NCBI GenBank assembly: GCA_024638545.1
Contig: JAHEKD010000184.1
Span: 1-5,783 of the forward strand
Direction: 5' to 3'
Source: Gammaproteobacteria bacterium
GTDB taxonomy: Bacteria; Pseudomonadota; Gammaproteobacteria; Arenicellales; JAHEKD01
DNA length: 5,783 nucleotides
This document shows positions 1 to 5,783 of this stretch, in pieces. Below the pieces are notes generated by a model. It worked only from the letters and a program-made list of their open reading frames with translations. It was not told where the DNA came from and did no database searches. Both the position numbers and the translations under genes were made by a program. Position 1 is the first letter of the stretch. Every line of letters begins with the position of its first letter.

Positions 1-108
1 GTCCTCGACATCGTGTCAACGATGCCTGCGGGCCCTTGTGCCGGCACATATGCTGATAACATAATGCCGGCCTTTGGTCGTAAAACCCATACAGGCCGCA
101 TCCTTTAA
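1..108 (+). other. Open reading frame running in from the left edge, possible degraded gene end
   Basis: Frame 1 is open from the window edge to a TAA at 106-108, and the last 12 or so codons and the stop lie in the repeat copy that begins at 71. Around residues 10-22 the translation reads PAGPCAGTYADNIM. This loosely recalls the Cys-Gly-Gly-x-Tyr-x-x-Asn-x-Met stretch around a cluster cysteine in dihydroxy-acid dehydratases, but only a few residues agree and the frame is just 35 codons long. It could be the remnant of a gene interrupted by the repeat, or chance. The segment also has small inverted repeats: CATCGT/ACGATG near 10-24 and GCCGGCA/TGCCGGC at 40-46 and 65-71. Confidence 0.12.
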
Positions 109-143
109 CCGTCTCGCTACGTAGTCCGGTGAGAAATGCGGGC
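71..143 (+). repeat. Dispersed intergenic repeat, copy 1 (left part missing)
   Basis: Positions 71-138 match 4518-4585 in the same orientation, without gaps and with only two mismatches (87/4534 and 96/4543), so 66 of 68 bases agree. The right end here is GGTGAGAAATGCGGGC (128-143). This is the exact reverse complement of GCCCGCATTTCTCACC at the left end of copy 2 (4462-4477), so copy 1 keeps a complete right terminal repeat. The matching left terminal repeat would be expected near 15-30 but is absent. The left half is therefore deleted, replaced or highly diverged. The copy lies in an intergenic position upstream of the DUF1244 gene. It contains the palindrome CTACGTAG. Confidence 0.8.
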
Positions 144-168
144 TTAGGCTGTTAATATCTGGTTTTAA

Positions 169-198
169 TTAATAAAACGACTTTCAAACAGTTACAAT
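169..198 (+). promoter_or_regulatory. Weak candidate promoter for the DUF1244 gene
   Basis: The AT-rich leader 144-276 separates repeat copy 1 from the DUF1244 start. The best sigma70-like pair I see is TTAATA (169-174) and TACAAT (193-198) with an 18-base spacer. The -10 box matches consensus at five of six positions and the -35 at about four. In such AT-rich DNA a chance match is quite possible. A TTGCCA at 207-212 has no good -10 partner. Confidence 0.2.
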
Positions 199-276
199 AT
201 GTAAAATTGCCAGAAATTACATCACGTTAGTTTCTGAAGAATTCATCCATAATCTTTAACTTAAGAGTAGCAAGAT

Positions 277-576
277 ATGCCCTTTGACCAACAAACAAAA
301 ACTGAAATTGAAGCACAGGTGTTCAGACGACTCGTAGAGCACCTGAGAAACCATAATGAGGTTCAGAACATTGACTTAATGATATTAGCCAGTTTTTGCC
401 GTAACTGTTTATCCAAATGGTACCGTAGTGCTGCTGGGGAACGCAATATAGAATTAAGCTATGACGAGGCACGGCAACTGATCTATGGAATGCCATATGA
501 TGAATGGAAGAAGACATACCAGACACAGGCCACACCGGAACAAATGTCTGCATATGAAAAAAAACATAAAAAGTAA
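277..576 (+). CDS. DUF1244 family protein
   Basis: A 99-residue soluble protein of the DUF1244 family, small conserved proteins common in Proteobacteria; I know of no established biochemical role. The family signature is clear: a helix-rich N-terminal part, then the block NIDLMILASFCRNCLSKWYR (residues 31-50) with paired cysteines C41 and C44, and a C-terminal block YGMPYDEWKKTYQ (about 70-82) followed by an A-T-x-E-Q motif. The two cysteines could bind metal, but that is inference. There is no signal peptide or membrane segment, the tail is lysine-rich, and the length is normal for the family. The ATG at 277 is preceded by AAGAG (263-267) at suitable spacing. The gene appears monocistronic: repeat copy 1 lies upstream and a 231-base gap follows. 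Nothing ties it functionally to the downstream operon. Confidence 0.9.
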   Translation: MPFDQQTKTEIEAQVFRRLVEHLRNHNEVQNIDLMILASFCRNCLSKWYRSAAGERNIELSYDEARQLIYGMPYDEWKKTYQTQATPEQMSAYEKKHKK

Positions 577-807
577 GGCATCTCTCGATTCGAGAACCAG
601 AATTCAGGCAATCATCCTGCCGTTAAAAAAAGCCGATCGGGCGGGGACGGTGTTTGCACTGATTGTGGCCTGGCATTACTAAAGATTTCAATAACCGAAA
701 TGTACCGTGTGTAATTCCTCCGCCTGCCGCCCGGTATGCTTATTTTGATATGATGGATAATCCAACAACTTAATGGGACAGCTAATTAATTCCGATGCCA
801 TGCGAGC
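577..807. other. Intergenic region between DUF1244 gene and operon
   Basis: No credible gene is seen on either strand. A short hairpin, TCTCG-ATT-CGAGA (583-595), follows the DUF1244 stop but has no T-run after it, so it is not a convincing terminator. A GC-rich patch lies around 632-650 and another around 719-735; they share only a short complementary core (CGGGCGG/CCGCCCG). The best promoter-like sequence is the extended -10 at 746-754. Confidence 0.5.
746..754 (+). promoter_or_regulatory. Candidate extended -10 promoter of the catabolic operon
   Basis: TGATATGAT fits the extended -10 pattern TG-n-TATAAT, with five of six -10 bases matching. I see no good -35 at the usual distance, which extended -10 promoters can tolerate. 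A start near 761 would leave an untranslated leader of about 45 bases before the GTG at 808. No operator palindrome is evident. Confidence 0.3.
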
Positions 808-2181
808 GTGTTTTCAACCGTGAATATCCACGAATCACCACCACCGTCCAGATTGTTTTATCAGAATCGGGATCGTAAACCCTTAATAGATAAAGCAAAG
901 GGCATTTATATCTGGGATCGACACGGGAAAAAGTATATTGACGGATCCAGCGGTGCGATGGTTGTAAACATCGGTCACGGCAATGCTGCTGTCCTGGCTG
1001 CCATGCAAAAACAGATGAATGATGCAACATTCGCGTATCGATTACACTTTGAAAATGAACCAGCTGAACGCCTGGCAGACAGGTTGTCACAGCTTACACC
1101 GGACGGATTTGAAAAATCTTTTTTTGTCTCTGGCGGATCCGAAGCCGTTGAGTCCTGCATTAAACTGGCGCGTCAATTTGCACTGGCTAGTGGTCAATCA
1201 ACGCGCTGGAAGATCATCTCACGCTATCCCTCCTATCACGGTAGCACATTGGGTGCGCTAGCGCTTACGGGCTATGATATTTTTACGAAAATGTTTGAAC
1301 CCATGTTCCAACAAATGCCAAAAATACCGGCACCTACCACCTACCTCGATCGTGATCATCTTTCTGAAACTGAACGTGGTTTGCGCTATGCCAATATGCT
1401 TGAGGACGAGATCTTGTCACAGGGAGAGAAGTCTGTCCTGGCGTTTATTATGGAACCTGTCGGCGGCGCATCCACCGGTGCCCTGGTCGCACCGGACAGT
1501 TATTACACCCGGATTCGAGAGATATGTGATCACTACGATATTGTGCTTATCTATGACGAAGTCATGAGCGGGGGTGGACGTACCGGCACTTATTTTGGTG
1601 GTGATCACTGGCCGGTGGCGGCCGATATTATTGCCTTGTCCAAAGGCATGGCTTCGGGCTATTGTCCGCTGGGAACCATGCTGGCAAAAACTAGATTGAT
1701 TGAGCCGGTGCTGGATAGTGGTGGTTTTGCACACGGTTATACTTATGCCGGCAATCCATTGGCCTGCGCGGCCGGACTGGCAGTTTTGGAGGAAATAGAT
1801 CGCCTGAATTTGCTCGAAAATTCGCGCTTAATGGGTGAAAAACTCAAGTCATCGCTACTCGCGTTAAGAGATATTTATCCCTGCATAGGCCATGTGCGGG
1901 GTAAGGGCTTATTACTTGCTGTGGAGCTGGTTGCTGATAAGCAGACGCTGGAACCCTTACCTGCGGAGCTGAACGCTTACAGTCAGATTGTCAATCTGGC
2001 CTATGAAAGAGGTTTAATCATTTATTCTCGTCGTACGCGCGGAGGGATAACCGGAGATCATTTTATGGTATGTCCACCGATGATTATTACCTCGCAGCAG
2101 ATTGACGACATTATTAATATACTGGACGATGCGCTGGCAGCCATGTGCAAGAAATTAAAGTTAGACATTAATCGCGTATGA
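808..2181 (+). CDS. Class III PLP-dependent aminotransferase, probably acting on a beta-amino acid
   Basis: A 457-residue fold-type I aminotransferase of class III (the omega-amino acid/acetylornithine type). Visible landmarks are the cofactor phosphate loop SGGSEA (108-113), the PLP-stacking region SYHGST (142-147), E216 in EPVGGA, D250-E251 in IYDEV (D250 should contact the pyridine nitrogen), the Schiff-base lysine K279 in LSKGMASG, and T312 in GYTYAGNPL, which normally reaches the partner subunit's cofactor. The length is normal and the protein cytosolic. Family members move an amino group to pyruvate or 2-oxoglutarate; the donor cannot be read from sequence. As first gene before a beta-keto acid cleavage enzyme, a beta-amino acid donor is the logical inference. 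The start is uncertain: the frame opens at 790 and holds only GTG codons (808, 820) before an internal Met at residue 51. Neither GTG has a good Shine-Dalgarno. The stop overlaps the next ATG. Confidence 0.9.
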   Translation: MFSTVNIHESPPPSRLFYQNRDRKPLIDKAKGIYIWDRHGKKYIDGSSGAMVVNIGHGNAAVLAAMQKQMNDATFAYRLHFENEPAERLADRLSQLTPDGFEKSFFVSGGSEAVESCIKLARQFALASGQSTRWKIISRYPSYHGSTLGALALTGYDIFTKMFEPMFQQMPKIPAPTTYLDRDHLSETERGLRYANMLEDEILSQGEKSVLAFIMEPVGGASTGALVAPDSYYTRIREICDHYDIVLIYDEVMSGGGRTGTYFGGDHWPVAADIIALSKGMASGYCPLGTMLAKTRLIEPVLDSGGFAHGYTYAGNPLACAAGLAVLEEIDRLNLLENSRLMGEKLKSSLLALRDIYPCIGHVRGKGLLLAVELVADKQTLEPLPAELNAYSQIVNLAYERGLIIYSRRTRGGITGDHFMVCPPMIITSQQIDDIINILDDALAAMCKKLKLDINRV

Positions 2182-3107
2182 GATCCCCCGTCATTATCAC
2201 ATGTGCAATAACGGGGTCTGTGCACACCCCTTCTATGAGCAAGTATCTGCCCATCACACCAGAACAGATAGCACAACAATCAATGGCTGCGGCCAGAGCA
2301 GGTGCCTCCATTTTACACCTGCATGCCCGTGACCCGGAAAATGGTAAGCCCACGCACGATCCTGATGTATTCCTGCAATTTCTGCCACAGATTCATGAAC
2401 AAACTGATGCCGTCATAAATCTAAGCACGGGCGGCGGTCAGGGAATGAGCGTGGAGCAGCGAACCCGGGCTGCAAGAAGAGTCAGTCCAGAATTGTGCTC
2501 ATTAAACATGGGCTCGATGAATTTTGGGCTATACCCGGCCGCTGCCAGAATTAGCCAATGGCGCTACGACTGGGAAAAGGCGTTTCTCGAATCGACCCGG
2601 AATTTTATATTCAAAAACACCTTCGAAGATATTGAAGACATACTTGAGAATATCGGTGAGCGTGGCGGTACCCGCTTTGAATTTGAGTGCTACGATATCG
2701 GCCATTTATATACTCTGGCACACTTTGTTGATCGAAAATTTGCTAAACCGCCGCTGTTTATTCAGTTCGTAATGGGAATCCTTGGCGGCATCGGTGCTGA
2801 TTCGGAAAATCTGCTCTACATGATTCGAACTGCGGATAAACTCTTTGGAAATGATTATCTGTTTTCTGTACTGGCTGCCGGTAGACATCAAATGCCGATA
2901 GCCACCACCGCCGCCTGCAGCGGCGGTAATGTCAGAGTTGGGCTGGAAGATTCAGTGACGATCAGCGCCGGCAAACTGGCAAAAAGCAATGCTGAACAGG
3001 TTGTAAAAATTCGCGAAATTCTTAAGCAACTGTCAATGACGATTGCAACACCCCAGCAAACTCGCGCTCGTCTGGGCCTGAAGGGCAAGGACCAGGTTAA
3101 CCTTTAA
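2178..3107 (+). CDS. Beta-keto acid cleavage enzyme (BKACE, DUF849; 3-keto-5-aminohexanoate cleavage family)
   Basis: A 309-residue TIM-barrel metalloenzyme of the DUF849/BKACE family. Known members convert a beta-keto acid plus acetyl-CoA into acetoacetate plus the CoA ester of the remaining fragment, using a divalent metal; Kce of lysine fermentation is the reference. The N-terminus has the family start ITCAITGSVHTPSMS. H47 and H49 in LHLHARD match the two zinc histidines of Kce. S83 lies in the NLSTGGG loop. VRVGLED near the C-terminus gives R253, E257 and D258, with the same spacing as Kce R226, E230 and D231. All expected catalytic residues are therefore present. The barrel is slightly longer than Kce. 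The substrate class is not determined: known ones include 3-keto-5-aminohexanoate and dehydrocarnitine. The ATG overlaps the aminotransferase stop (ATGA), implying translational coupling, which supports serial action on the transamination product. Confidence 0.92.
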   Translation: MRSPVIITCAITGSVHTPSMSKYLPITPEQIAQQSMAAARAGASILHLHARDPENGKPTHDPDVFLQFLPQIHEQTDAVINLSTGGGQGMSVEQRTRAARRVSPELCSLNMGSMNFGLYPAAARISQWRYDWEKAFLESTRNFIFKNTFEDIEDILENIGERGGTRFEFECYDIGHLYTLAHFVDRKFAKPPLFIQFVMGILGGIGADSENLLYMIRTADKLFGNDYLFSVLAAGRHQMPIATTAACSGGNVRVGLEDSVTISAGKLAKSNAEQVVKIREILKQLSMTIATPQQTRARLGLKGKDQVNL

Positions 3108-3126
3108 TAGATCGGGAACACAATCA

Positions 3127-4407
3127 ATGTCACTGTCAGAGCAGGAACAAATTATTTGTAATCAGATTGACACACTTAAAGATAAATCTGTAACCATGCT
3201 CGGTGACCTTGTTGCCTTTGACAGTCAAATCGGTCGCGAGCACGATGCCCAGCGCTATATGGCGAGAGCGTTCAGTCAAATGGATATGGAGGTGGATCAA
3301 TTCGAAATTGATCACAAGCTGATTAGATCTTTACCAGGCTATTCACCGGCGCTGGTCGATTATAGCGGACGCGAGAATGTAGTCGGCATATACACAGCCG
3401 AGTCATCTGAACAGTCAGGCAAATCGCTGATTCTAAACGGTCATATTGATGTTGTGCCGACCGGCCCGCTCGATAAATGGCGAAGCCCGCCTTTTCAGGC
3501 ACGCATACAGGGTGACCGGCTATATGGTCGCGGCAGCGGTGACATGAAGGCCGGCATTGTTGCTTATACGATGGCGTTTGACGCCATCAGGCGCTCTGGT
3601 TACAAGCCTGCCGCCGATATTTACCTGCAATCAGTGATAGAGGAAGAGTGCACCGGTAATGGTGCTCTCGCCTGCCTGCAGCGAGGTTACCGAGCCGATG
3701 CTGCGATCATCCCGGAGCCTTTCGGACAAAAAATGATGAACGCCCAGCTTGGCGTGATGTGGTTTAAACTGCATGTTTCAGGCCACCCGGCCCACGTGCT
3801 CAATACCGCTGCAGGCATCAACGCGATAGAGGCGGCTTATTACATATTTGAAAACCTTAAAGTCCTTGAGGCACAATGGAACCTGCCTGAGAATAAACAC
3901 CCGCAATTTGATGAGCAAGCGCATCCGGTGAATTTTAATTTAGGTCAAATTTACGGCGGCGACTGGACATCGACAGTGCCCACTGAGTGCGAAATGGATA
4001 TTCGAATCGGGTTTTTTCCCGACATTGGGCTTGGTGATATTAAATCTGACATCGAAGCCACAGTTACCCATGCAGTAGAACACCACCCGCAGGCTGATAA
4101 ACTTGATTTCGAAATTCGCTATCAGGGATTTCAAGCAGAGGGGTTTTCTGCCGACCTGTCGGAGCCGCTGTTCGAAGAACTTGCCAATGTCCATAAAAGT
4201 ATCAGTTCCAGGCAAATTGAGTTAATGGCGTCAACCGCGACAACGGACGCGCGGTTTTTTCATCTTTACGGCGATACACCAGCAACCTGCTATGGCCCCA
4301 TTGCTGAAAATTATCATTCCTTTGATGAGTGGGTATCAATATCCAGCATGATCGAGGTAACAAAAGTATTGGCTGTATTTATCAGTCGCTGGTGTGGCTT
4401 GCGTTAG
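3127..4407 (+). CDS. M20 family metallohydrolase, ArgE/DapE-type deacylase
   Basis: A 426-residue dinuclear zinc amidohydrolase of peptidase family M20. The metal and catalytic residues are all visible: H106 and D108 in NGHIDVVP, bridging D139 in GRGSGDMKAG, the Glu pair E173-E174 in IEEECTGNG (general base and ligand), E197 in IPEPFG, and H397 in ENYHSFDEW. The inserted dimerisation domain (about 200-320) includes SGHPAHV and GINAIEAAY. The family removes acyl groups from N-acyl amino acids or cleaves small peptides and amides in the cytosol; the exact substrate is unknown. The gene follows the BKACE stop by 19 bases, and GGGA (3114-3117) makes a reasonable ribosome site nine bases before the ATG. 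It probably feeds a free amino acid to the aminotransferase encoded upstream. There is no signal peptide, so the acylated compound must be imported or made inside the cell. Assignment to the family is firm; the substrate is inference. Confidence 0.92.
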   Translation: MSLSEQEQIICNQIDTLKDKSVTMLGDLVAFDSQIGREHDAQRYMARAFSQMDMEVDQFEIDHKLIRSLPGYSPALVDYSGRENVVGIYTAESSEQSGKSLILNGHIDVVPTGPLDKWRSPPFQARIQGDRLYGRGSGDMKAGIVAYTMAFDAIRRSGYKPAADIYLQSVIEEECTGNGALACLQRGYRADAAIIPEPFGQKMMNAQLGVMWFKLHVSGHPAHVLNTAAGINAIEAAYYIFENLKVLEAQWNLPENKHPQFDEQAHPVNFNLGQIYGGDWTSTVPTECEMDIRIGFFPDIGLGDIKSDIEATVTHAVEHHPQADKLDFEIRYQGFQAEGFSADLSEPLFEELANVHKSISSRQIELMASTATTDARFFHLYGDTPATCYGPIAENYHSFDEWVSISSMIEVTKVLAVFISRWCGLR

Positions 4408-4461
4408 TCCGGGTATAGTATCAAAATTCAATTGGTGGGTTAAACTGCCCGAGGAAGCTTG

Positions 4462-4590
4462 GCCCGCATTTCTCACCACCCTACTACTGCGACGGTCCCT
4501 TGCCACGCCCTGTGGGCCCTTTGGTCGTAAAACTCATACAGGACGCATCCTTTAACCGTCTCGCTACGTAGTCCGGTGAGAAATGACTAG
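4462..4590 (+). repeat. MITE-like dispersed repeat, copy 2, with imperfect terminal inverted repeats
   Basis: This is the fuller copy of the repeat at 71-143. It starts GCCCGCATTTCTCACC (4462-4477) and ends with GGTGAGAAATG (4575-4585), an exact 11-base inverted pair. The similarity continues inward, imperfectly, to ACGGT (4492-4496) against ACCGT (4555-4559), giving arms of about 30-35 bases around a ~58-base centre. The outermost five bases at the right (ACTAG) differ from the CGGGC expected from copy 1. No target-site duplication is clear. No open frame of note lies inside. It sits between convergent genes, where a folded transcript could also limit read-through; no ordinary terminator with a T-run is seen in 4408-4625. 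I do not recognise a named family or parent transposase. Confidence 0.75.
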
Positions 4591-4625
4591 AGCCGCCGGA
4601 CCGATCGATTAAACAGGTAATATCA

Positions 4626-5099
4626 TTAAACGATAGATAATGCCATAACAGTCACAGGAAAGCCGTTTAAATTTGCCTGGTCAATTTGTTCAAAACCAAA
4701 GTTTGAGAAAAACTGCTGATTATGTTCGGTGAGCAAATACAGCTTTTTATAACCAAGACTCTGTATATAGGCCTGCGCGTGATTAATCAAGCCTGTCGCT
4801 ACAGATTGACCTCGTGCTCGTTCATGAACAAAAATTCTCGATAACCAGGGGCTGTAACTCATGTGTGATTCAATATCGTGCTGGACCAGACATAATCCAC
4901 CCTGTAAGCCCTGTTTATCATAGGCGATAAAACTATGAGGTAACGGATCACCTTTGACGAACTGCTCAAGATTTTGCTGGCGCTGATCCAGCGTCAGTTC
5001 TCCGGTCAAATGCGAAAATGCCTGATGATACCATTTCGAAAGCGTGACTAAATAATGCGGATGATTAGCCAGACTATCGATTTTGAATCCGGTGGGCAT
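4626..5099 (-). CDS. GNAT family N-acetyltransferase
   Basis: A 157-residue single-domain GNAT, a cytosolic acetyl-CoA-dependent acetyltransferase. The N-terminus (residues 1-45, with KWYHQAFSHLTGE) matches a common bacterial GNAT subgroup. Strand 4 and motif A are at SPWLSRIFVHERARGQSVA (about 83-101), followed by the helix ATGLINHAQAYIQSLGY and motif B with YLLTEHNQQFFSNFGFE (about 121-137), where the NFGFE ending is typical. The acyl-CoA loop reads R96-G-Q-S-V-A101. The canonical pattern R-x-x-G-x-G/A has Gly where this protein has S99, a modest oddity that need not abolish activity. The acceptor is unknown; small-molecule amines are usual. The ATG at 5099 lacks a strong Shine-Dalgarno. 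It lies 39 bases downstream of the PhyH gene on the same strand, so the two may be cotranscribed, and converges on the catabolic operon. Confidence 0.85.
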   Translation of the reverse strand: MPTGFKIDSLANHPHYLVTLSKWYHQAFSHLTGELTLDQRQQNLEQFVKGDPLPHSFIAYDKQGLQGGLCLVQHDIESHMSYSPWLSRIFVHERARGQSVATGLINHAQAYIQSLGYKKLYLLTEHNQQFFSNFGFEQIDQANLNGFPVTVMALSIV

Positions 5100-5138
5100 T
5101 GTGTATGAACGACCTGCCTGAATAAACTTACGGTTTCG

Positions 5139-5672
5139 TTAACTCGGGTAAATTACCGGAAACCAGTCTTCCCTGAGAATTTGACCATCAACCATGTTGT
5201 GCCCTGGATATGGCGGTGACGTACTGCCGGGTCGAGTGATGTAGCGGACATCATCGCCAACGAGCCTGAGCGAGAATGCCCGCCGCCGAATACCTGAGCG
5301 ATTACCGCGGGCCCCGTGTAGTGTCTTGAAGTTGAATGCAACCGCGTCGCCCGGCTGCATGGCCCACTGAATTACAGGCATATTTTCAGAATCAGGGTCC
5401 GGCACAGGCATGTAAGTATCCTTATCGGGATAAAAATTTTCTTCGGATAACCAGCGTATGGGTAACACCGGTTTTTGCCAGGCATGTGAACCTGCCACAC
5501 AACGAAGCGAAGCTTCTTTTACGGGATCAACAGGGCACCAGAAACTGACCGTTTGTTCGCCTTCTACAAAATAATATGGCGCATCCTGGTGCCATGGTGT
5601 CGATTTTGATGTGCCCGGCTCTTTGACAAGAACGTGGTCATGGAAAATCTGAACACGTTTTGACCGCATCAA
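5139..5672 (-). CDS. Phytanoyl-CoA dioxygenase (PhyH) family protein, 5'-truncated
   Basis: The C-terminal part of a non-haem Fe(II)/2-oxoglutarate dioxygenase of the PhyH superfamily. Counting from the first usable start, a TTG at 5672, the Fe ligands are H28 and D30 in TPWHQDAPYY and H119 in FKTLHGARGN. Arginines at 129-131 (RRRAFS) are suited to binding 2-oxoglutarate, and AGSH at 60-63 is a typical core element. Family members are usually around 250-300 residues, so roughly 80-110 N-terminal residues are missing. The frame stays open upstream of the TTG to a TGA at 5736-5738. Residues just upstream (GQVAAQL, encoded at 5673-5690) still look like family sequence, so the TTG is not the true start. 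The similarity stops near 5690-5700, where base composition changes sharply. The substrate is unknown; PhyH proteins hydroxylate diverse small molecules. It precedes the GNAT gene on the same strand. Confidence 0.8.
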   Translation of the reverse strand: MMRSKRVQIFHDHVLVKEPGTSKSTPWHQDAPYYFVEGEQTVSFWCPVDPVKEASLRCVAGSHAWQKPVLPIRWLSEENFYPDKDTYMPVPDPDSENMPVIQWAMQPGDAVAFNFKTLHGARGNRSGIRRRAFSLRLVGDDVRYITRPGSTSPPYPGHNMVDGQILREDWFPVIYPS

Positions 5673-5701
5673 TTGTGCAGCGACCTGACCTGCTCGGAAA
5701 G

Positions 5702-5783
5702 GGCTGGTTGGTTTTCGAGCTGAGCGGGTCGCCGCTCAAGCTGGGGCTGCTCGGCGCGGCCGGCGCCGTCCCTCAAATCCTCG
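5702..5783 (+). CDS. Fragment of an MFS transporter, partial at both ends
   Basis: On the plus strand, from about 5702 to the window edge, the frame reads GWLVFELSGSPLKLGLL and continues GAAGAVPQIL. This resembles the first-to-second transmembrane segment region of major facilitator transporters of the EntS/MFS_3 type, where G-W-L-V-x-x-L-T/S-G-S-P is a familiar signature. The segment has 59 G/C in 83 bases (5701-5783), far above the rest of the window. There is no start codon and no family-like sequence before 5702, where the opposite strand encodes the PhyH protein. The fragment therefore begins abruptly at a junction. It may belong to another genome (assembly chimera) or to a rearranged neighbour. 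Only 27 residues are visible, so the family call is tentative. Confidence 0.45.

Noticed and set aside
323..553. 76-codon minus-strand frame under the DUF1244 gene
   Set aside because: Antisense to a clearly conserved protein; the translation shows no domain-like pattern.
583..595. Hairpin TCTCG-ATT-CGAGA after the DUF1244 stop as a terminator
   Set aside because: Only five base pairs and no T-run follows, so it does not meet intrinsic terminator criteria.
485..682. 65-codon plus-strand frame overlapping the end of the DUF1244 gene
   Set aside because: Mostly a shifted reading of the DUF1244 coding sequence; the remaining tail resembles nothing I know and there is no ribosome site.
1417..1734. 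105-codon minus-strand frame within the aminotransferase gene
   Set aside because: Lies fully inside a gene whose sense frame carries all catalytic motifs; a chance antisense frame.
3940..4215. 91-codon minus-strand frame within the M20 gene
   Set aside because: Antisense to the conserved deacylase with no recognisable features.
808..4407. Ectoine degradation (Doe-type) interpretation of the aminotransferase and deacylase
   Set aside because: The deacylase is M20 rather than the AstE/AspA-type enzyme of that route, no hydrolase or dehydrogenase partner is present, and BKACE has no place in that pathway.
5336..5548. 70-codon plus-strand frame opposite the PhyH gene
   Set aside because: Antisense to the conserved dioxygenase core; no supporting start signal or motif.
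1..5783. CRISPR array, tRNA or rRNA gene
   Set aside because: No regularly spaced repeats, and no cloverleaf or rRNA-like sequence was recognised; the only dispersed repeat occurs twice, far apart.

Overview
The window is about 5.8 kb of roughly 50% G+C bacterial DNA. The protein families (a DUF1244 protein, a class III aminotransferase, a DUF849/BKACE enzyme, an M20 deacylase, a GNAT and a PhyH-type dioxygenase) suggest a proteobacterium, most likely a gammaproteobacterium with environmental or marine-type metabolism. That placement is inferred from gene flavour; no marker gene is present.

Layout: positions 1-143 hold an edge fragment and a partial copy of a short dispersed repeat. A small DUF1244 gene follows (277-576), then a 231-base gap (577-807) with one plausible extended -10 promoter. 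A tight plus-strand operon runs from 808 to 4407: PLP-dependent aminotransferase, beta-keto acid cleavage enzyme (overlapping by ATGA) and ArgE/DapE-type deacylase (19-base gap). The gap 4408-4625 carries a second, fuller copy of the repeat, with imperfect terminal inverted repeats like a miniature non-autonomous element. On the minus strand, converging on the operon, are a GNAT acetyltransferase (4626-5099) and, upstream of it, a 5'-truncated PhyH-family dioxygenase (5139-5672). The last ~82 bases (71% G+C) read on the plus strand as part of an MFS transporter, which points to a rearrangement or assembly junction near 5690-5702.

How the genes may work together (inference): the M20 enzyme could release a free beta-amino acid from an N-acyl or amide precursor. 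The aminotransferase would turn it into a beta-keto acid. The BKACE enzyme would then condense this with acetyl-CoA and cleave it to acetoacetate plus a new acyl-CoA. This would be a compact route for an N-acylated beta-amino acid whose identity cannot be read from the sequence. No transporter or regulator is linked to the operon in this window.
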